Below are positions 51,150 through 64,000 of a DNA stretch of 64,000 nucleotides, in pieces (within the stretch, counting starts at the first letter, position 1; the number at the start of each line of letters is the position of its first letter). The stretch spans positions 9,790,219-9,854,218 of the forward strand of contig NC_072472.1 in assembly GCF_027596085.1 (NCBI RefSeq). Reading direction: 5' to 3'. The position numbers and the translations under genes are program-made. The notes below the pieces were generated by a model. The model did not search any database. It was not told where the DNA came from and worked only from the letters and a program-made list of their open reading frames with translations. The stretch is from Anoplopoma fimbria. Its lineage: Eukaryota > Chordata > Actinopteri > Perciformes > Anoplopomatidae.

Positions 51150-52407
51150 ACCAACCATGCTTTTTTCTTGCACATCCTGCCCTGTGCTGTTTTCTTTAAA
51201 ACCTCCCTGCTGGGAATACTCCAGGTAAAATGGGACAACTGCGACGAGCCTTTTACAGATCATGCTCCAGACTGAGGCACTTGAGTGGAGTGTAAAGAGG
51301 GAAAGCAGTTCTCAAGTTCACGTACTGTTTTGTTTTTCGCAGCATTCATTGGGATGAGATGTTAAACTCTCATAAGCATGCACTCTCACAGCCACCTGCA
51401 CAGAGGGAAAGCATTAAAGAGGGAGATTCACAACACCAGAAGATGGTGTTGTGGTAAAGCCCTGTCTAAAAGCCTAAATTGAAAATTATCCTTGCTGGCC
51501 TCAGACCAAATCTCTCCAGAGCTCATCGCATCTGTTTCCTCTCTCAGCTCGCCCTCACAATAAAGAAAAGGCAATTCTTGAGCATGTGGCCGCCTGCTTT
51601 AAAAGAGTAAAACAGATCCAGTAAAAAAAGAAAAAAAAAGGAGCATGATGGTATCAGAGATAAAGAGGCCAAGTACAGAGAGTCCTGCCAGGATGTGAGA
51701 GGATTTTACACCACGATAAGGTTGTATTGATCAGACGCCTTTCAGTCTCTTTACCCTTCGGAGCCAACAAACGCCTTTCTTAATCTTTTGATTCATTTAC
51801 TTTTCAGTCAATCCCTTCAACACTCAAACCATCCATGCTGGACGTCCACACTGATTCTGTCTGAACCCAGAATTGCAGATGTTTGTTTAAAACTATTATT
51901 TGGTTTTAGAATGTTGTGCTTTTAATAGTTACAGTACAAATCTCCTTGCAGTTTGTTTCATGAACTCATTATTTTCTGTATCTGACATATTTAATTCTGT
52001 CAGGATTGTTCCTGACAGTCCACCACCGCTTTCCAGTCCACAAAATGGACAACGCCTTTACTTCCAAAGGCACTTGAGATGTCTTGCTGCACACTCCTCG
52101 GGGGAAATCAGTGCCAGTCACATGAATTGTTAAATTCAAGTGGTCACATGGGAGCCGTGTGTTGACTGTTCATGAACTACTGCAGAGCCGTATCCACTAA
52201 AAGGCAGCATAGCAATAAAACATTTGTATGTGTATTGAATGCCTTTACCTGACGTGTATGAATGTGACAAAGAAGCCACAGGCAGCACAGAATAAGGTCT
52301 AATAAATAAGAGAAAAACCTCAACACCCCACAAGGCTGGTCAAAGGAATGACCATCCCTTACCTGATAATGTCAACTACATGCCATGACCTGGTGATAAA
52401 TTAGAAG
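51150..52407. other. spacer between the long inverted arms
   Basis: It holds 1.26 kb without a recognised gene. A small perfect hairpin lies at 51429-51453 (CACAACACCA, loop GAAGA), and an A-rich run at 51624-51640. The longest frame (51900-52133) resembles nothing known to me. Confidence 0.6.
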
Positions 52408-52600
52408 GTTACCAAAAGGGATAGGATGTTCCTTGAGGGGAAGTGACATTATTTAACTTAACCTACTGTAAATGTCTTCATGTTGCTGCTCTCTTTTTTT
52501 CCGTCTCTCTACAGCACATTTAGCGGTCTCTTTTTCCCTTCTTTTTCAGCTTTTGGTTTTTGCCTCCCTGCCAGTCATCCATTGCGCTGCCCATTTACAG
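52408..52600 (-). repeat. long imperfect inverted repeat, right arm
   Basis: Partner of 50945-51149. On the plus strand it includes a pyrimidine run ending CTCTCTACAG (52504-52513), which looks like a splice acceptor, though no coding frame follows. Confidence 0.85.
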
Positions 52601-52625
52601 ATATACAATATTTTGAATCATACTT

Positions 52626-52652
52626 ACAGGTCAAAAAACATGTTTGACCTGT
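52626..52652. repeat. hairpin with perfect 10-bp arms
   Basis: ACAGGTCAAA and TTTGACCTGT are separated by seven bases, 25 bp beyond the right long inverted arm. AGGTCA is also the half-site of nuclear receptors; binding is speculative. Confidence 0.7.
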
Positions 52653-53229
52653 GAGATTGCCTGGAAATTAGATGAAACTAGGCATTGATAAACAATGATC
52701 CTTAATCATTACCCATTATTTCAATGAGTTAATGCACACTTTTCAGGTATGCAAGTCATAGTTGTATAAAAAGTGCTTTGGGAAAACAATAAATCATAAT
52801 TTCATTGAGTTATAACTGCAAGTGGTTGCTTAATTTCCACCTCCATTTAGTTACAAACAGCTTAGTCACGCAGTCACTAATACAGACGAGTGCTGAACGT
52901 TTCAGCTACATTACAACGGTCAAGAAGTGTGATTTAATTAGTAATAAGAATGACAATAAACTAAAAAACTATCAGTCAGTGGCGGTCTTGTGGATGAAAC
53001 ATCTAAAGGAAGACAATCGTGAGAAGGAGAAGCCGTGATTGTTATTGAACATGTCTTGCACTCTGTTGAATCCAAGCCTCAAACAACTGACTTGCATCAT
53101 TTACAGACTATGTTGGATACTTGTTCATGGATCTAAGGGGTAGGTCAAGGCGGACACTCACTATTATGGACACCCAAAAAGACTTGATGCATTCAGCATC
53201 GGAGCAAAAGTAGTCTGACTCACCAGATG
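52653..53229. other. intron stretch without recognised genes
   Basis: AT-rich sequence; nothing seen beyond short unrecognised frames. Confidence 0.55.
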
Positions 53230-53405
53230 GAGACTGCCAGCATGCCATTAGCCAACTATTTAAGCCTGCATTCTCCTCACAGTTCACTATGCGCTATCTA
53301 TTTTGCAAGGGTGTCGTTGCTGCATCCTGGGCTAAATGCCGGACAAGACTAATGACTGACACAGCCCTGTGGAGATAGGTCTGGCTATGTGAGACCACAG
53401 AAGAA
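53230..53405. mobile_element. probable degraded interspersed repeat
   Basis: ATGACTGACACAGCCCTGTG followed by GAGATAGGTCTGGCTATGTG and AGACCACAG recalls a dispersed fish repeat. The left boundary is uncertain. Confidence 0.45.
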
Positions 53406-59269
<5,864 letters not shown>

Positions 59270-59376
59270 GTATGTGACAGTCATTAGACTTCAGTCAGAC
59301 CTCCTGCCCACTTCCCTGGAAAAGAAACAACATGAGATCACATGAATCAACCGCTGCATATACAGTACAACACAAG

Positions 59377-59484
<108 letters not shown>

Positions 59485-59675
59485 GGTGTGTGCGCTGAGT
59501 GATGCTGGCCAGAGGCACGGCCGACAGTCTGACACCTCTGATGACACAAATGGGAACCCCACCTGACATCAGCCTCCCTTTCACTGCCCAACGGCACACA
59601 GATAATAGTTCCAAGGCCAATGTCACTTACACACTGAGGGATGACCCCAGGCATACACACGCTTTTGGTGCATAC

Positions 59676-59786
<111 letters not shown>

Positions 59787-60578
59787 ACACAAACACATGG
59801 CGCACTACAACATGTATAATGTAGCCTTTATGGAGGAAGTGAGGCTCCAATGAAAAACACAAACTAACCTGCACAAAGCTCTCATCTAATGTGCATCATC
59901 GGTCACATGTTACATATATGTGCGTGAACTATGACGGGCACAGTACATGTATGCAATCCACCAACATCATGCACTCAGCCCTGAAGGAAAGTGTGACCTT
60001 ACTCTCACATGAGAGCACATCATGCCATGTACTATATTAGGGTCTACACAAACTGTGGATAACATTTACATTTACAAACACGTGCCGAGAGTATGTTCAG
60101 AAACACACACGTAAACTGAGAAAGATTGAGGAGCACAGAAAACACAAAAGAACTTCTTTCAAAAATGTTAATGCACAACTTTTTTTTCTTTATTGCTTTT
60201 GTTACTTAAATTGCTATCTTGGCATAAACTAAACACAAGTCATTAGCACATTCTTGATACAGTTTACATGCCGAAAAAAAGTCAGGGAGAAATAAAAACA
60301 TTTGATGTGACCTTATGTGACACTAAATCACAGCAAAGATACCTTGCAAAGATTTCCCTGCCATAAATGTAAACAGTTAAACACAATTTAATTCAGGAGC
60401 AGTGCAGTATAAGCAAAGTTTGTTCTGCACCCTATAGCAGTCTTGGGATTAAGTGCAGTGCTCAAAACTCAAGACAAGCGCTCCTGGCAGACTTTCTTGC
60501 CCAATTTTTAGCCTGAGGGTCCAGGTTTGAGCTGGCTGCCTTCCAGCCATGAGTCCAATTATCTTTCTTTTGGGTGGC

Positions 60579-60603
60579 TTTTTTTTTTTTTTTTTTTTTT
60601 TTT
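60579..60603 (+). repeat. poly-T tract (25 bp)
   Basis: A run of 25 T residues. It could be the reversed A-tail of an old minus-strand retroposon, but no element body was recognised to its left. Confidence 0.9.
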
Positions 60604-60794
60604 ACAATACAGGAGATGTATTGGACAGGATGTATCCATGTTCAGTCAAGTTGGAATAGATTATTATTATCTGGGTTTGCTTGATGTCATCATATGGCAT
60701 GTTTGACTGCAGTATTCTTGTTACCATCAGCACATGTTTTTTTCTTGCATGTAGCTTTTTTAATTTAGTTGATAAATTAACCAATATATTATTC

Positions 60795-61060
60795 ATTTAG
60801 GTCGTATTGGTGAGGCAGCGGGGCCATTTTGGAGTTGAAAACAGTTGTTATGAAGGGTGACATAAAAACTTGAAATTCAGCGCATAGCTGGTGCCTCCAC
60901 ACAGCTCTGAATATGGTAATGGTTGAGCCTGCAGCTAGCAGCTAACAATGCTTAAAGTGAAAACCAGGGTGTCACTTGGGCCTGCCATAGCTCCACTAAC
61001 AATCAACATCGTTGACCATTTTTAGAGTCGGCTGATCAGGCATTCAGCCACAGGTAGAGG
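60795..61060. mobile_element. possible degraded interspersed repeat
   Basis: GAGCCTGCAGCTAGCAGCTA with ACAATGC, and CCATAGCTCCACTAACAATC, have the AGCTA-rich texture of dispersed percomorph repeats. The assignment is weak. Confidence 0.33.
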
Positions 61061-61644
61061 GCTCTTCCTGTCCTTACAGAACTAAGGTTGCAATATTGTA
61101 ACCTTTGCTGCTTCTATATTAACGCTCTGAATATTGTTTAGTCATAGTTATTAGCAAACAAGAGTGAGAGTAACCATTGTCAAGAATCACATGAAAAGAC
61201 TTGTATGACAATTTCGAGTTTTTGAGAAAGAAATTATATGATATGGTGTGAATGTGTTTTCCTGTTCTATGGACTTAAGTTGTATCTTTTATCATTTACT
61301 AAACAATCTAGAGAATTGTACATAAGGTGCCATCAGTTACAATATTAAACATGAATATTCAGTCAGAATTCAGACATATTCTTGCTACAGTAGCCACGCC
61401 TCCTCCCCGACTCCACTGTGATTAATCTTTCCAAAACATGCTGACATGCATGTGGGCGTGATTGACAGGAAGTAGTGATGCGCTCTCCCCAAGATATCTC
61501 CTGACTGATATGAACAATGAACCTCAGGTTATTTTTGGAGTGAGCAGATCATTCAGTAGCATCCTGTCATAATGAGAAATGGTCCAATTTCTGGGACTTT
61601 GAATGCTAAAATACAGGAAGTAGACAGGAAATTGGTAATTTTCT

Positions 61645-61664
61645 AAAAAGCATATATGCTTTTT
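61645..61664. repeat. 20-bp perfect palindrome
   Basis: AAAAAGCATATATGCTTTTT is fully self-complementary. It is AT-rich and may have arisen by chance. Confidence 0.7.
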
Positions 61665-64000
61665 CACAAGATGTACAAATATAATGCCCCAGTGAGTTGA
61701 TTGCCAAGGTATGATAGGGAAATGTATCGCATTTTAAATGACCTCAAGAGCTGAAGAAGAAGCTAACTCTCAATTAGAAATGTTTACCTAGAATGATGGA
61801 TGCAGGCATCCTTTGGGCAAGTCACAAGAAACAAGATGCATCATTCCTCCCGTGTATAATTAAAATCCATCAGTTGGTGTGGCAGCTATTGCCTTTAGAC
61901 TCTGAAACCTTGACCTTTAATTATGGCACCTCCATCAGTGTAAATTTTGAATCTCCAGAGCACACTGTCAAAATGCATCATTAATCTACAGCTCTACAAA
62001 ATACCCTGAACTTTAGGACCCATGCATTGGATCGGGATCACATTAGTTAACAGTTATATTTTGTGGATTCTTGAAAATAGAGGGGAGTTACTGTGTGAAG
62101 CAGAAAAATGTACCTAACTTCAGTGATTCAACTGGAAGAAGCAATTAAGGAAAATATAAATAAGTTCAACCAGACAGAAAATGAGAGAAAAAAAACCTGA
62201 ATAAACATTACATAAACCCTGGTTAAATTTTCACCTTAATTAGCAAGATATTACAACCAGACAGCGTAAATTCCAATAAGAAAGTGCAGGTCTTCACATT
62301 TACACTTTTTTATGAATTTCAATTAGCAGGGTAAATTGATTTTAACACTAACATGACTCAATGTGCTACAAAGCATCAACACTGCACACGGATATATCCT
62401 CTTGGGAACCTAATTAAAGTATCACTGCGTAGCGACACCCCTCAAGGACTTATTTTACAAATCTGAGTTATCAGTGCTTGGATTCTAAAGTCTGTCCATG
62501 TGTTGTTTGCAATTTAATTATTTGTCGGACAATTTGTCATGGAGCTTAAGGTTTGACAGGAAATCTCAAGTGATCAATCAGATCCCTCCCTGGTAGCCTT
62601 TAGTGTGAGCGAGGCTAATAGCTATACACGATACCTGTAAATTAAAGCAGCGTGTCGCTGTCAAGGCTAACTGTATCAAGAGCTACACAGAGGTTTAATC
62701 AGAATGTCATATAATGTACAGATGTAAGGCCGCACACACATCCATACACACACACACACGCACACACACACACACAAAAGGCTCTTTAAGACATTTGTTA
62801 CAGCAGCTTTAGCCGTCTCATCGTGTTAATGTTATTTGGACGGGCAGATTGGCTACTGGCAGACTTAACAATTCACCAGAGTCTGGGGCCATTTTTCAAA
62901 ACACCAATTACGAGTTTGTATCTCATCGTCTCATCGATCAGAGGGCTAGCTATTCACTCAGAGTGACATAAATTAACTCATATGTCCCTAAACAAAGGTT
63001 TGGGGGTGGGGGGTGTAATTGCATCCATCATGGGGTTACGTCCTCTATCCTGCAACTGGATGACGAACACATCTTTTTTCTGGAGCTGAAACATTTCTAA
63101 TTGTATGCGTATCTTTAAATCAGACTATTATACCTTATTGTATTCTCTGTCTTTGTGCATGTGAGAGCTGTAAATGCCGGTGGTAATTGAAGAGACCCAG
63201 AGCTGCTATGGGTGACAAAAGGTGTAGCATTCCATTTCTGTCACCGGCTAAGATGGGTGATGTTCATTTCATACACAGCAGGCAGCAGTGTGTGTTGGTG
63301 TGTTTAACCCATCTTGTCGGGACATACAAATCTGTTTACAGAGTCACACTGTGGGGATTTGCCTTCCTTATGGTGTCAAAATTCCTGTACTTAGAAGGTA
63401 AATCATTACATTTTAAGGGTGAAGACTTGGTTCAAGGTTTAGGATTACGCTGGTAGCATTACATGTATATATATATATTTAGATATATAAAGAGAGAGAG
63501 AGTGTTCTGTACTGAATGTATGTCCTCCTGCAGTTTAGAATAACACTTGGTGCAAGTGTCAAAGCTGTCCCAGAAATATTTCTTCTATTTATACTCAAAT
63601 AAATATAGTTACAATATGTGGTAACTGTTTTATGAGCAGTTCTCGGAGGGACAAATATTGGTCGGATGAATTGATTTCTGTTCCACTGTCTTTCTACAAA
63701 CAAGCTAAATATGTTGCAGAGAACGGAAAGTAAAAGCAAGGGGGGCATTTATTTTAAGAAGCAATATTTATAGTCTTGTTCTATCTCGTTTGAAGTGAAA
63801 TGCTCAGCAGCACATGAAAAAGAAACAACAGTGCTATTGAACTTGATGAGCAGAGGATGCATCAAAAGCTTATGTGTGAGGGGCGGGTCCCAAAATCACA
63901 ATGGAGCTGCGTTGCATGCGAGTGTGTGTTCCTCAGGGGTTTTGATCTCTCTGCCCACTAAACAGAGCGGAGTCCATCAGCAACAGATACCCCTTCAATT

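Overview
The window reads as genomic DNA of a ray-finned fish, most likely a percomorph teleost. The evidence is a vertebrate-type gene with a GT splice donor, very long (CA)n/(TG)n arrays, a decayed Tc1/mariner transposase and a tRNA-derived SINE on the minus strand. Several degraded interspersed repeats also resemble sequences I recall from percomorph genomes. There is no operon structure, and I see no tRNA, rRNA or CRISPR array.

Only one protein-coding segment can be supported: the large first coding exon of a KCTD16 orthologue on the plus strand (1673-2507). KCTD16 is an auxiliary subunit of GABA-B receptors. The exon encodes the T1/BTB tetramerisation domain and the H1 domain, and ends in a split codon at a consensus GTAAGT donor (2508-2513). 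The C-terminal exon, carrying the H2 region known in mammalian KCTD16, was not found. The remaining 61.5 kb is therefore best read as part of one very long intron. Bases 1-1672 are 5' flank plus probable untranslated leader, with a candidate 3' splice site at 1626.

The intron is mostly simple repeats and old mobile-element debris. Fifteen long CA/TG arrays are listed, together with AAT, GAT, GA, poly-T and poly-C tracts. A Tc1-like transposase remnant lies at about 5.8-6.1 kb, a cluster of degraded repeats at 15.1-16.1 kb, a SINE at 23.1-23.5 kb, and further fragments near 10.6, 22.7, 36.2, 37.7, 42.9, 44.8, 53.3, 56.6 and 60.8 kb. Family recognition of the fragments is from memory and no family names are assigned.

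Some structures are not explained by those classes. These are a 56-bp near-identical inverted pair 4.2 kb apart (159-214 and 4390-4445), a roughly 200-bp imperfect inverted repeat enclosing 1.26 kb (50945-52600), a perfect 24-bp-arm hairpin (50761-50813), and a duplicated two-block element (9598-9772 and 10220-10334) whose core motif recurs near 9.44 and 35.16 kb. In addition, complementary CA/TG array pairs bracket the exon. I see no convincing new gene system. The most useful leads are possible intronic regulatory elements and RNA-folding structures of the kctd16 transcription unit.
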